Assembly (NCBI GenBank): GCA_900073065.1
Contig: FJOG01000018.1
Span: forward strand, 299,545-363,544
Source: Phialocephala subalpina
Lineage: Eukaryota; Ascomycota; Leotiomycetes; Helotiales; Mollisiaceae
Reading direction: 5' to 3'
Length of the DNA stretch: 64,000 bases
How positions within the stretch are numbered: the first letter of the stretch is position 1; each line of letters begins with the position of its first letter. Both the position numbers and the translations under genes were made by a program. The notes below the pieces were generated by a model that saw nothing but the letters and a program-made list of their open reading frames with translations, was not told where the DNA came from and did no database searches. Positions 1 through 11,863 of the stretch are shown here, in pieces.

Positions 1-1578
1 ACGCACACTTTGTAGCTGCATTCTGTTCCACAAGCACAATATCCGCGATTCGATCCTCAGGAACATACTCCTCATCCTCATCTAAGCCTTCCTCTTCAAT
101 ACTCGCCCTCCATTTCATAATCCTCGCTAACAGTACCGAATCCCATAATCCTTCCCTTCTCGGCGAATCTAAGAACAGCTGTATAATGTCCCTTCTCACA
201 CCTATATGCCTGTACATGAAACTGACAACCATTAACGGGAGTACTGTCCTGAAATCCAGGGAAAATGACCCCTCTACCTGCTGCGCATTCACAATCTTCG
301 CCAGTGCAACAGTCTCCCGCAACTGTTTGGTGTACTTCCGATAATACATCGAACGATCGGGAGCACCTGTTGCCATCCACAAGTAGCAAGCCTGACAGTG
401 AAGCTGGAGCAACGCCACACCGTTGAAGAGTTTCGTCCCTGGCACCCTTCGTGCCTTCGTCCGAAGAGGCTCGAACGCCACTTCCCATTCTTTATACTTA
501 TTCAGCGCTTTAGCAAGCGCGATATAATCAGTCGTAGAGTGCCGAAGTCCAAGAACAGGTGGGAGTTTCTCATTGAAGATTAGAGGTGGGGCAAAATTGT
601 CTCCATCGCGCGTGAACCGAACATATATTCCCCACAGCATGATTCTCGAAAGCATGGACGAAGCTTGTTTGAGATTCGTGAACTCTTTTGGAATGTGATC
701 AACTGTGATGCCGAATCTCTGCCTCCTTTCTCGATACTTTTCTTCGCCTCGTCCATCGTAGTATGTTGGAAATTGTATCTCGAAAAGCATCAGCATCTCG
801 ACAATTTCGGTGTCGAGGGGAGGCGGCCTTGTCTGGGCTTGACCCTGAAGTCTATATTTCGTGTATTGCTCCATTAATTCGATGGCTTGGTAAGCCTGTC
901 CTGATGCCATCTCATTATTTCCAAGGTATGCTTCGAGGCATGAGAACACGATGCAAGCTATGAGCTTTGTCCTGATATCGGCTCTTCCTTCTGTCGTTGC
1001 CTTTCTTAGACCAACGATGGCCATGTCATACTCTCGATATGCAAATTCCAGACGAGCCTTGTCATTGGAGTTTTCAACAGAGTCCTGGAGGTTCAGAGCT
1101 CCTATTGCGGTCACAGCGTGTCGAAGTGCGGGGTCGGTCTCGCTGGCCTGAAGCACGACATGACCCCATATCTCAGTCTCCCTGAATCCCGTAAGATGAC
1201 GAGCTGTATGATGAGAGTACTCTTGAAAAGCTTGGTACTCGAGATCATTGCTGAATAGTGAGGTATCAGGAGATCGGCAAAGAGGTTTGACGTTGGGTAG
1301 CTTGGGTAGTATACGCTTGGCAACTGTGGTGACGGGTTTGGTTCGAGGAGCATCGATTTCGTAGCCATCGCACCTCCCACCCCACTTCAAACAGCGCTGG
1401 CATTGGGGTCGTGTCTCGTCGCATTTTACTCTTCTTATTCTGTGGCAGAATTAGCTGGCTATCTGTTGCCATCATCTTGGTTAACCTGCTTGCACGTGAT
1501 GCATCCTGTGCGAACTTTGGGACCGTAGCTCTTTCTCTTTCTGTTGGGAGGACATATCCCCTCCGAAGTCTCCGCCAT
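1..1578 (-). CDS. Zn(II)2Cys6 transcription factor, 3' part beyond window
   Basis: Nuclear DNA-binding regulator with an N-terminal fungal binuclear zinc cluster: the spliced reading gives GCITCKIRRVKCDETRPQC followed by QRCLKWGGRC, the six-Cys pattern. After it comes a helical region with the ALRHAVTAIGAL motif typical of the fungal-specific TF family with zinc-cluster heads. Start is the ATG at 1578 (MAETSEG). Exon 1 is 1578-1490 and exon 2 runs from 1439 to the window edge without a stop. The intron between them (1489-1440, 50 nt) must begin GC rather than GT to keep the cluster in frame. About 500 codons are visible and the C-terminus lies outside the window. Target genes cannot be told from the sequence. 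Confidence 0.85.
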
Positions 1579-2297
1579 CTCACTCAATGAAGGGTATGCA
1601 TTCGTGCCTGTGGCGACGCCTTGATGGGGAGCGGATCTCGTCTTGCTTGTTCATCAACGGTTTGTCGTCCAGAAGCCGGATTTTGTGGCGCCATAAGCTT
1701 CATGTAAACCAGGACCAATTAGAGAGGCGTTCGGGAGTTGGATTTATCCCTTGCAAGTTAAGCGAGGCTGAAAACATCGATCTCTTGAGAAATCTTTCAG
1801 CCTTGAATCAATACTGACATCTTCATTGATACCTTGCGGTGCTGTTGCAACTCATTGATACTACTCCTGGCCAACTCGTCTTTTGTTCAATGCTCATCTG
1901 GTATGAGAATAAGGAGAATCGCCCGAGAAAGTCACGTGTGGTTAGTGTACCTCGATATCAGGACTGAGCCCTACTGGAAAGCATACCTTTACAGAGAATC
2001 ACGATTTCAAAACTCAAGCTGCATGTATCATAGAGAATTTCCCATCATGTTTTGTACGCTTCTTGTTGCGTAAGCGGTTGTTGAAGTGAGAAGAAGCCGT
2101 GAAGAGAGAAAGCACCAACCGAACCCTCTCAAAATCAACGAAAGGTCCCAAAACCGCCTTTTATCGAGTGATTACCCCGGTGTTCATCGTAACGCCATTC
2201 TCAAGTAGATCTCAATCTTGGCTTGAGACTCCTCCACGCCCCATTTACATCAACGTCCATCACTTTCATTCAACCACCCTTTCCTTCCCACTCCATC
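1579..2297. other. intergenic region, no gene seen
   Basis: Short open frames here have no family resemblance and no coherent splice signals. It is the upstream region of the zinc-cluster gene on its right and the 3' flank of the next gene. Confidence 0.5.
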
Positions 2298-2954
2298 TTA
2301 ACCACGAATCACTTTGGGAGGCCGCTGATATTCCGTATACCAATTGCCGTCTTCCTGCAACTGGCAATACTCATCCACCATAACGCTTGTGTAAGAGATC
2401 ATCATCCAGCCTACGTCATGTAGCGTACAGTCCTCGATCGGGTTTTCAACCGGCTCCTTCTCCTTCGGTACATGCGCATACGGCTCCCAGTCCTTCTGTA
2501 TAAGGTTTACATGTCCAAGATTGGAATATTTACGGCTTCCGTAGTCGAACATAGACTCCAAAGCTGCGTCATCCACCTGTATGCAATATCTGTAGCGTTG
2601 GGAAAGCCCGGGTTCAACGCCTTCGCCTTGCTCCATTTCTGCGGCTGCGGCGGCCCAATGCTTGAAATGTTCCCGGACGAAGGACGTTCTGGCATCGTCT
2701 AGAGTAGGTCGATCCTCGACGATAGTCAGACTCATGCTATCCATCATACCTAGGCCATTGTAGGCCTCGAGGGCTTGCTTGGTGTGATGCTGGAAAAGAT
2801 CTATGAATTTATTCCAATCGTCGTCGCTGTCATAGGTGCAGCGATAAATGACGAGGCCCCAAGTTCGGTGACCGCCTTCTTGGAGGTACCTCTCCACGTT
2901 ATCAGCGTTGTTAAAACCTGTGTTGTTTCGTGGCCATCGTGGGAAGTTCGACAT
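2298..2954 (-). CDS. conserved-looking hypothetical protein, 218 aa
   Basis: Single-exon open frame starting at ATG 2954 (MSNFPRWPRN) and ending in TAA at 2298. The protein is soluble, acidic and rich in Trp and Tyr, with no signal peptide or membrane segment. It has the look of a lineage-wide ascomycete family of unknown function: an N-terminal TWGLVIYRCTY stretch, a central Ala-rich helix (HWAAAAAEME), and a C-terminal GWMMISYTSVMVDEY block. I do not recognise a catalytic motif. No function is assigned. Confidence 0.65.
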   Translation of the reverse strand: MSNFPRWPRNNTGFNNADNVERYLQEGGHRTWGLVIYRCTYDSDDDWNKFIDLFQHHTKQALEAYNGLGMMDSMSLTIVEDRPTLDDARTSFVREHFKHWAAAAAEMEQGEGVEPGLSQRYRYCIQVDDAALESMFDYGSRKYSNLGHVNLIQKDWEPYAHVPKEKEPVENPIEDCTLHDVGWMMISYTSVMVDEYCQLQEDGNWYTEYQRPPKVIRG

Positions 2955-3887
2955 CGTGTGTGAAGCATGAGGTTGGAGCCAAAGATGCCAGTGGCGAGGT
3001 ACTAAGATAATAGGGGAAAGATCACGTTGTACTCGTCGTGCGCACGCAAATCACGAGTCCCAAGATAACGTCAACATTCAAAGTTATATTCCGAGATTGA
3101 AACACGTGTAGAACGAGAAAATGATGCGAGCTGGTAGAAAAGTTTGTGATTTCGAGAAAAAGATTGCGAGTGGAATTTTAGGCACCCTTCAGGCTAAACA
3201 TGCCCGAAAACACTTACCTCGGTAGCGAGCCCACTGTAGCCCCTGAACGCTTAGCGAATCGAGGGGCTGATGGAAGAGGCTACAGTAACTCTACTCTTTT
3301 CAACCAAGATAGCTTTATGAATAACGGGATCACGAGAGAAAGACAATTTTACAGCAACTTTAATCTGAATTCGGAGTCTGATAAAGGCAGGGACACTCAT
3401 TTTCGTTAAACAATGTGTTGATCATGGCCTTGGCGCGCGCGACCTGTGATTCAGAACACGCCGTAAAGGGACCTCTCCGAGGCCTGATCAAAATGACTAT
3501 GCTTGAGAATAAGAAAGGGCGCATGGCCGTTTCGAAGCATTCTAAAGTCGCTCATAGGACCTAAAATGATGCTTCTAATCCAAATCTGTACTCAGATTCC
3601 GCGTGACTAACGTAACCCACGATGGTTCCACGGCCATCTCAGTTATCTGATTCGAAAGCAATCTCTTGAAATACTTAAATTAGTAACATTCAAACGCATA
3701 TGCGTATCTTTGAATCCACTTCTTAAGCCCGCCTGTTCAGCCCTCCACTTGGACTCCACAACGATCTTCTTTTTAGCAAAACCCCAGACAACACTTATCA
3801 GCAAAAGGTCAACAACTCCTCGTGAGAGACTTTCAACTGGTCGGTTCCATAACTTCAAAGAAATACGACCTGAAATCTCAATCGGAT
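2955..3887. other. intergenic region, no gene seen
   Basis: Flanking DNA between two genes pointing away from each other. The small open frames (for example 3200-3409) lack coding character. It probably carries both promoters, but I see no specific motif. Confidence 0.45.
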
Positions 3888-4958
3888 ATGTCGCCACCGC
3901 CCACATCACGACGAGAAACTTCCCAGAAGTCTAAGTCGTACAGAGCTACTTCTCGTCACAGCGAAGCCTCTGAGACCCCACGATCATACCGTTCAACAAC
4001 CACAGACAAACCACACCAACATAAAGTCTCCTTGAGTGAGGTACCAGAGGAGCACGAAGAAGAGGATGGGCCTGAAGGGGTAGTTTCTGAACTAGGACGC
4101 AATCGGATGGGAATTATGGATCGTACACTGGTCGAGGGCATAGTCAAGAAAACGGGCTTCGAAAGTATTAAGAGCAAGACTGCGGAGATGTTCTCTAGAG
4201 CTTCAACAACTCAAAGCAGTAGGACGCGATCCAAGGTTCCATCATCGAAGGCTCGAACTCCAAGTATCCGACCGCCTCCAAGTCTCAGCCCCCCACCATC
4301 TCAAGGGTCCGATACTTCTCGAAGTTCCAGATCTGAAAGCATCCGAACGCCAAGTGCTCGAGCTCTAAGTGTTCGACACCCTTCACATCTTCAACCCTCT
4401 CAAAAAGCTCTGTCGGAGCAATGTTCTTCTCAATCAAAGCAAACGTCCAAGCCCCAAAAGTCCAGTTCAAAGGCAAACTCAAAACCTGGCATGATAGGCC
4501 TAACCCAATACGAAAACCACAGCCTAATCCCCGCCACTTACCCCGCCATCACCAAACCCCCCTCTCCTTCCCTTTCAACAAAATCCCGTGCTCCCCCAAC
4601 CGTAAAATCAATCTTCACTTTCCCCGGCGATGCAGAAATGGGAGCCCGCCAAACGATTATCAACACTTTGTCCCCAGACGAGCGCCAAGAACAAGAAAAA
4701 CGTGCAATGAATCACCTGCGTCTCACAGCCGCCTGTCCTGACTCTTTCACTTGGAAGAGTATAGATGAGGGGTATCATTGTAATGGGGAGCATCATCTGA
4801 TTACAAATGAAGTGTTGGCGGAGGGGAAGGGAGGTGTGTTTTTGATTGGGGGAGATTTGGAGAGTAAGAGGTGGGGACCGTATTATGCTAGTAATGGGGA
4901 GACGGAGGGGTTGCTTTGGTATGCGGGGCCTGAGACGAGGCATGGGGCTGCGACGTAG
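3888..4958 (+). CDS. Ser/Pro-rich protein of unknown function, in-frame TAG end
   Basis: Open frame beginning at ATG 3888 (MSPPPTSRRETS); an upstream in-frame ATG at 3822 is possible. Residues 1-250 are disordered, rich in Ser, Arg and Pro, with repeated SIRTPSARALS-like phrases. A conserved-looking C-terminal block starts near MGARQTIINTLSPDERQEQE and contains Cys and His residues (AACPDSF, GYHCNGEHHL). The frame stops at TAG 4956-4958, but the same frame continues open for 72 more codons of similar basic, Ser-rich composition, so the stop may be a nonsense mutation, a read-through stop or a sequence error. The protein resembles uncharacterised ascomycete proteins; no function is proposed. 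Confidence 0.6.
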   Translation: MSPPPTSRRETSQKSKSYRATSRHSEASETPRSYRSTTTDKPHQHKVSLSEVPEEHEEEDGPEGVVSELGRNRMGIMDRTLVEGIVKKTGFESIKSKTAEMFSRASTTQSSRTRSKVPSSKARTPSIRPPPSLSPPPSQGSDTSRSSRSESIRTPSARALSVRHPSHLQPSQKALSEQCSSQSKQTSKPQKSSSKANSKPGMIGLTQYENHSLIPATYPAITKPPSPSLSTKSRAPPTVKSIFTFPGDAEMGARQTIINTLSPDERQEQEKRAMNHLRLTAACPDSFTWKSIDEGYHCNGEHHLITNEVLAEGKGGVFLIGGDLESKRWGPYYASNGETEGLLWYAGPETRHGAAT

Positions 4959-5177
4959 TATATTGGGGAGACGGATGAGAGGGGGAAGAAGTGGTTGAGG
5001 GATAATGGATATCCGAAGGTGGTGGAGAGAAGGGGGAACTCGTATGGGCAGTCGAGAGCCTCGAGATATGGTCCGGGCAGTCCGAGGGATCAGAGTCGTC
5101 GTACCCATCACCCGTCAAGGAGTGGCTCTACAAGGTTTGGCAGCAGTAGAAGAAGTCATAGTAGGGATGAAAGGTAG
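4959..5177 (+). other. in-frame coding extension after the TAG
   Basis: The 72 codons after the stop stay in frame (YIGETDERGKKWLRDNGY, then an Arg/Ser-rich tail ending SRDER) and end at TAG 5175-5177. The composition matches the upstream disordered region, which suggests the ancestral protein was about 430 residues. Confidence 0.5.
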
Positions 5178-5572
5178 AGAATGTTGGTCAGGAAGGGTCC
5201 TACTGATGACCGAATGAGGTCACTTACCGTCTTGCTGGGCGGGCGATGTTTCTGTCGCATGAATGTTAGCAACTGTACATGTAGATCTTGCCCATGGCTT
5301 ACGTTCATGAGTCATACTTGTGCTTCCCCCTTCTCCCGTCAGACACATTATTTGTTGGTAGCCCATCAAAGCTTAAGCTGGCCGTGCTCGTTGCACGTTC
5401 TTGAACGTAAAATCCTGTAATAACACAGCCACAGAACCTCATCATCTATGCGAAAAAGTTTGCATTTCATGCTCAAATATGTACAGAGAAGAGAACCCAG
5501 AACACGGACGCGAATCAAGACACAAAGCAAGGATGAAAGCAAGACAAGTATGCAGAGATCCAAGACTCAAAA
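5178..5572. other. intergenic, converging 3' ends
   Basis: Short region between two convergent genes. Nothing beyond expected 3' untranslated sequence is seen. Confidence 0.4.
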
Positions 5573-7137
5573 TCAAGCAACAACAGCCCCTTGCACAATG
5601 TACTGCTTGTCCTTCTTGAACTGGCTGACAGTCGTATTGGTAAGGTTGAGAGTATCCATGACGATTTGAGGCGGAGTCAGACCAAGCCATTGACCGACTG
5701 AGATATCTGATTCACGTTAGTTTCACGCCATTCCTTTTGACAGAGTGAGACATACCAGAGAAATGATCAGCCTGCAAAACCTCAAGGAATATGACGTCGT
5801 CCTTGCCAACATTCTCAACATAGTGGGTCATTGCCTTGGGGATGTACCCAGTGTCTCCTGCATGGTAGTCGAATGTCCTGGCATTTCCCTGCGCAGCATA
5901 AATTCCAATCCTCGCACTGCCTGCAATAAAGAAATTCCACTCATCACTCGTAGTATGCCAATGAATCTCCCTGATCGCGCCCGGCTTAACCGTCACAATC
6001 GCCGCAGAGAATTTGCTCGCAATAGGAAAGACGAGGGGATCAATAACCGTAACCGTCCCTCCATCTGTAACGTGATTTGGCGAGGCTAAGGAGGCGTGGT
6101 AGGTGTATGATTGTTCTATGGGAAGAACGCCTGCTGAGCCGACTATGTTTTGAGCGGCAATGTCGGTGGGTGCTTTAGTGCCGGGGAAGATGAAGAGTTC
6201 ACCAGCGGGGATATTGTCCCAGGCGCTGAGGGGGAGACCGCCGAAATTTTTGGAGAGAACTTCTTTCTGTCGGTTGGGGGTGGTTAGTTGGTGGCCTTCG
6301 ACTTGGTGGGGGGAAATGGACTGACTGGATTATGTGCAAAGACTTCAGATGCGAGGAAAGTGTTGTCTTCGGAGAAACTGCCATCATCGAAGACAAGCAG
6401 GAACTCAACACCACCTTTAAGACCCTGCAGAGAATGTGGCACCCCACTGTTACACATTGTCAGCTTCATATAGTCTGGTTACACAAGCGGCCGACTTACG
6501 CGGGGAAGAACCAAACATCACCCGCACTCAAATCATCCACAAACGTCTGCCCCTCCTCATTGACAGCTTCAACTCTCACACTGCCATTGAGAACTAAACT
6601 CCACTCCGCAGCCTTATGCCAATGCAACTCCCGATACGCGCCCTCTTCAAGTCGCATATCCACGCCCGCCATCTCCGTCGCCGCAGGGATATTATCCACG
6701 TTCTGCTGACGTGACCATCCTGCCCTCCCTAGACCGAGCTTCATGTGACTGAGTCCCATAGGCCATTGCGCATTATCGACTCCGCCGTGATCAGTCCCTG
6801 GAGGGGCGAGTTTATCGGGATTCAGGACATCGTATTCTTCCGTTCTTGGGCCTGGATCGGTGCCACCTTTAGTGCCGCGGATGGGTTGGGGGTGTTCAAC
6901 GTTGTTAAAGTCGAGGTATGCGCCGATAACTGCGGAGTCGGTTTGGCCTGGTACGAGCGAGTATTGGATGTTGTCGGTGTCTTCGTTCTTGACTGTGTTT
7001 GAGGGATTGTAGCCTAGGAGACCGGTTGCCGCTGGTGCTGCAGAGGTTGTTCCTGTAGGAGCTGCGAATGCAAGCTGTTGGAAGCTTGCAAGTGCCAGCA
7101 AGGCGACGAGAGCTTTTGTGCTTGTTTGAGGAGCCAT
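5573..7137 (-). CDS. oxalate decarboxylase, secreted bicupin
   Basis: Mn-dependent bicupin that would convert oxalate to formate and CO2 outside the cell. Exons 7137-6500, 6446-6326, 6266-5756 and 5706-5573 join in phase to give 467 aa. The start at 7137 yields a signal peptide ([20 protein letters not shown]). Cupin 1 has [10 protein letters not shown] plus the later His in FFPAGVPHSL. Cupin 2 has [11 protein letters not shown] plus AMTHYVEN, so both sites keep the His/His/Glu/His ligands. The cupin-1 lid reads SFSEDNTF and keeps the Glu that marks decarboxylases rather than oxalate oxidases. Family length and two-cupin order are as expected. It would help tolerate or tune self-made oxalic acid. 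Oxidase activity cannot be fully excluded from sequence alone. Confidence 0.9.
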
Positions 7138-8072
7138 TGAGATCAATTGAAGCTTGAGGAAGCTGCAGGAAGCTGGAGAGATAATTTTGATGATGGTGAT
7201 AAGGCGCGGTACTTATCCAGACCGAATCCACGCACATGGACCGATCCTCAGAAGCTCATTTCGCGCATCTCGCGATCGTCACCAACCCCTCAGCTTTGCA
7301 AGCTTGTAGCCTTCGGACATCGAGCTCTTTTGGTCATAAGGCCCTGGTCCCGGATCTTCTTTTGACCTCCGAGATGCTTGCTTGTTCATAATTCGCGGGG
7401 TAACGTTCAGGGCAGATGATGTACAATTTCCGCTGAGACCAGAGCTTCAATTTCGTCATTCTGTATCTGCTCGGTGATAATCCGGGAGATAACTCGGTTT
7501 CGTCTCGATATCTGCCCCAAATTGAGCGGTGTACAAAGGTACAACCGGGGGATAAGCAAGTTGTAATGCGGGGTATAGCAGGGGGTCAGCGGTTGTAGAG
7601 AACCGTGGAGATCCTATTTGTTTCCTTCAACGAGTGGAGAAAAAATGCCAATTGCTCTAGAATAAGCGTTGCCAAATTTTGAAAAGCTTTTGCGCATTAT
7701 GCCGCCAAGTTGTCCTTATCTAGGTTCATAGCCGCTGCACTGCTGCACACGTGGTGGGCGTCCTGCAGTGATACAAGGAACGCTCGCGTACGATGGGAAA
7801 TGAGTGGTACGACCATTCATGAACCTGGTTAATCTCGCAAAACCAGTACCTGCAATGCATCAGGGTCTTGGCTTCGGAGAGGGTTCGCAGTTTACGGGGT
7901 TATATCGCAACCGTTTAAATTTAAATCGAGATATACCAGATCCATGAATGGTACCCCGCATCCTGGACCCTGGTGTGTTTGACCAAGGGGGTTTAAACGA
8001 GCTCCAATCAGGGGGATCTCCGAACGCCCCTCCCTTGAGCTTCGTCCGCCTCATATGAATTCTATTTCAGGC
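7138..8072. other. intergenic: oxalate decarboxylase promoter side
   Basis: About 930 nt with no convincing open frame. It holds the promoter of the oxalate decarboxylase gene and the 3' flank of the next regulator. No clear TATA or operator was recognised. Confidence 0.4.
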
Positions 8073-11000
8073 TCAAGGTTGCTGGCCCCACATAGTTGGG
8101 TTTAAGCTCGGATCTACAAAGTTGAAGCTTGAATCGAAGTTCCAGAGATCAGTCGGCGCCTCGCCGAGACTACTGTTGAAGGCTTGACTATCCCAAAGTT
8201 CCTAGACGAGAACACACATTTTGTCAGCAGGTATGTCCAACCGAGCTGAATTTGTTTCAGGTACAAATCGAGGAGGAATGAATGATGTCACATACCCAGT
8301 CCATCATATCGAATCCGCCCATGTTTCCAGAGTTGTTGTCAAAAGAAGGCTGGATGTCGCTACCCGCACCGCCCGGCGCTTGAAGAGATGGCGAGGTTAT
8401 TGGTACCCAAGATGATGAAAGGACTGGCTCTTCAGCTGCGTTCTGCACAGCTGGCGTCGATCCCACAAGGTAGTCAGGACCTGCAGAACCATGTTAGTGA
8501 TGATCGGCCAAGCGTGAACACTAACAATGTACGTGCGGATCAGATAGCATCAAGAGGGAGGAAAGTGCTAAATTAAGGAGGAACATTGCGCGTAGCCAAG
8601 ACTTACCTGCCGTTACTGGTGTAGAGATATACTGATAGCTGCCTACTCCTGAAGAACTTCCTGAACTGGTGTGATCAGCTGGACTTGGTTGCTGAGAACC
8701 TGCTACTCTCGCAAGCATCGATCTCAAAGTCCTCACAGCCTTGGCGGCTTCTTTGGATGAGGGAGCAAGATGCTCCCAGATCTTGCAGGATGACTCCAGA
8801 GCCTGCACCATTTCCATGTGGGACCATCTCACCCGAATCCCGCCTGACTGGGATTCTCCTTGATCGGCCGGACTCTTTGTGATGCCATGGCCAATATGCA
8901 GGCAGATAAGCATACCTGCAAGCAAAAAGTCCTGGGACATCAGAGATGAGGTCCTCCACCGATGATCGTACAGTGCTCTGCCGGGCAGGGTCTCTTCGTG
9001 CACCAACATGTGCACATGGAGAATCCGCATAGAGGCATCGATGCATGACTTCATTGAGTATGGGTAAGCGTATTTTCCTGTGGCTTTAGATGGAAAGAAG
9101 AATCGACGGTGGAGGATACATCGAGCTTTTTGGAAACAGAGGTCTAGAGTGACCTTTCGAATCCTTTGAATTGGTGTCCCGTGAAGGATGTCGTCCGTGC
9201 CCTCGACTCTGAGAGATGGTGGTGTTCGAAGATAGACGTCGTGAAGTTGCTTGTCTAATTTCATGACCATCTCATACGAGATGGGACATGTCCAATTGGA
9301 TTGATCCACGATCATACCGAGAACTTTCGTGATACGGTGTTTGACGTTTGCGCACCCAACAGCCGTCATGTCGTGATCTGGTCTCGGCAATGGAAGGACT
9401 GTAGTATTTTCGCCGAAGTCTTCATCCATGAGGTTGCGAGGCGGTTGCGTATCATACATTCCTTCCCTGATCATCCTCGGAAGTCCAACTTGCAGTGAAG
9501 TTTGAAGATCCATATGCACGAGAGAAGCCCATAAGCGACGCTGCATTTCGCCTCTGAAGACCTTCACGCGGAATGCACGAGTCAGCAAATATCTTTGGGC
9601 TATAAAAGAAATTCCAGGGGCCATGGGATATGCATGTCTATTTTTGGAACATCCACATGCAAGAGGTATGATTTGTTAGGAGTGACTTACTGATAGGTTG
9701 GGATAGTGCGATGCATCGCGATGGTACCCAAGTCTCATAGCTGTACGAATGAGAAGCGCAAAGACCAACCAAGCGCCGAACATTGCATCTGTGGACATGA
9801 AATGGGCCGAGATGTAGTAAAGGTACAAAGTCTCCAAGGTGCAAGGTCCCGGATCAGTGTAGTTTCCTAGGACGAGGCATTGAATCGTCTTCTCCCGATA
9901 GATATCAATGGCATCAGCGTGATTCTGAAGTGGCATGCCCGTCAAGCTGGATGGTGCTTTGCTTATTGTTTCGTAGAAGACGGCCAACGTGCAGATCCCG
10001 AAAAGTTGGCCAATCCACATTATCGGAGTTGTTTGAGGAAATTGCCAGAAGAGGTCGTACTGAAGTATGTTAGAGACCGTCATTGAGTCGGAACATAAAT
10101 CAAACTTACCTCCTTCATGAACGTTGGTCGATGCAACATGGCTGTTTAGAATGTCAGCATGTCAGCAAGGCATTGCCGAATATACACCTAGTGCCAGGCT
10201 CACAAGATCCCATGTCTACGCCCTCAAAGAATCTCAAGAGTAACTTATCAACAACTCCCCTCGGAGGAAGCGTAGCCAAAATCTCAGCTCTCGTCGCCGC
10301 TCTCACGGATCCAACGAGAAGATCAGGACCTGGCACTTCCGGAACCGAGTCCTTCTCTTCTTTTATCGGATCATCCGAGATGTCTAACTGATCTTTCAAT
10401 CCTGCGATCTATCCTCATCAGCCCATTGCTCAGCCATTGGCGGTGGTATTGATGTCCTAGCCTTGCCTGAACAATCTAAAAGTTCGTAATCGCATTCAGG
10501 GTGGTACCAATGAAAGTGAGTACTCGGTAGGAAAATGTCCAAAGAATCTGGAAGATTGAGCCGGCTGCGAAGTACTGAATAAAACTCACATTATCAAGAA
10601 TAGCAGCCCAATGCGCACTCCCCACATAATTCGCCCTCTCATCCTCATCAATCGTAATCCTCCCAAAACTCAACGCCGTATCCTTCAACCTCCTATCCCC
10701 CCTATCCACCCCATCAATCCCACCAACTCCCCCTTCCCCTTCATCAACCTCAATACCATCACTCGAACTAGGCGATTGATCTGGACGCGTCACGTGATCT
10801 TGATTACCATTCCCAGCATTCTTATTCGTCTTATTCATCAATGAAATAACAAGTTCTTCTAGACGTCTGACTTGACTTTGGACATCTTTTGGTGCTTGGC
10901 TTGAGCTGGATTTTTGGACTTGGGGTTTGTCTTTGTCTTTTAACAGGGAGGCGTGGACATAGGTGCAGGATGCGGCGAGGTTGCGTTTGACGCAGTTCTC

Positions 11001-11201
11001 GCACGGCATTGTTCTGTCGCATTTTAACCTATTGGGTGTGTTAGTACACTGTGGGGAGGGAGAAAAAGAGGGGAGGTGGACGAACTTGCGGCTTCTGCAG
11101 AAGGTGCAGGAAAGTTGGGGCTTGAAGCGCTGCCGGCTGTTTTTCTGCGGCTGAGAGGAATTCTCAGCCTGGTTGGAGCTGTTTTCGGAGGTGGATGCCA
11201 T
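8073..11201 (-). CDS. Zn(II)2Cys6 transcription factor with fungal_trans domain, 809 aa
   Basis: Eight exons (11201-11086, 11028-10590, 10408-10204, 10141-10110, 10059-9691, 9561-8607, 8480-8296, 8201-8073) total 2430 nt in one frame. The first intron splits the zinc cluster, giving CTFCRSRKLKCDRTMPCENC and a sixth Cys. A coiled-coil-like dimer segment (VQSQVRRLEELVISLM) follows, then the conserved AHWAAILDN plus IAGLKDQ block. The middle-homology region includes MLHRPTFMKE, AMRLGYHRD and RGEMQRRLW. The acidic, Asn/Trp-rich C-terminus (MMDWELWDSQ) could be an activation region. Exon 4 is only 32 nt. It is a nuclear regulator with unknown targets. Exon 6's acceptor (AAG) is less certain than the others. 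Confidence 0.88.
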
Positions 11202-11863
11202 GCTTGCGGTCGTGTGTAATGTCCGTTGGATAAAGTTCTTGATGGAGAAGGAGAAAGATGGAGGAACGGAGGTTGGGAAGCATTTTGATATAAAGATGTT
11301 GTTGATGGAGGAGGTGAGATGTCGGATTTATTGATCATCCGTTGTGAAAGTGGAGCTGGGCCAATGGGAGGTGAGCATTGGCCCCACTGGGCGGAGGATA
11401 GATGAACGTCCGCTCTTGCGCGACCCTCCGCTGCAATGTCCGTTTTCGAGAGACAGAATGGGAATTTAGTTGGGATATGATACGGTCTCAGTCAATAATT
11501 TTTCGAGATGGTGGGAGCTGTCCAGTACGGCGTACTTCGTAACGATGGTCTAGCAGCGAGTGACTGTCAGAGAAAGAGAGGGTCAAAAGTCCAGCGACAG
11601 GCAGGACTTTCATGCTTGTCCAAAGTGCCATCGTGTTTTATGACTTGGTGAGGCTGAGAGATTTTCAGGATATGCGGAAGTTTCCAACATTGTGGAATGG
11701 AGTTCTCGATGTCCCAGAACTCTTGGGCACTATAGTACATCCATTTCGTTGCCTCAAGGTCAACGCCACTTCTCCAGCCAACCTATGCCCAGACCTAACA
11801 AATAGCGCCAAAATCAAACAACAAGCATCGTAAAATGGCAATCATTCCAAGCCAGAAATGAAT
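11202..11863. other. intergenic between two regulators
   Basis: It carries the promoter of the upstream-facing regulator and the 3' flank of the second one. No gene or distinctive repeat is seen. Confidence 0.4.
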
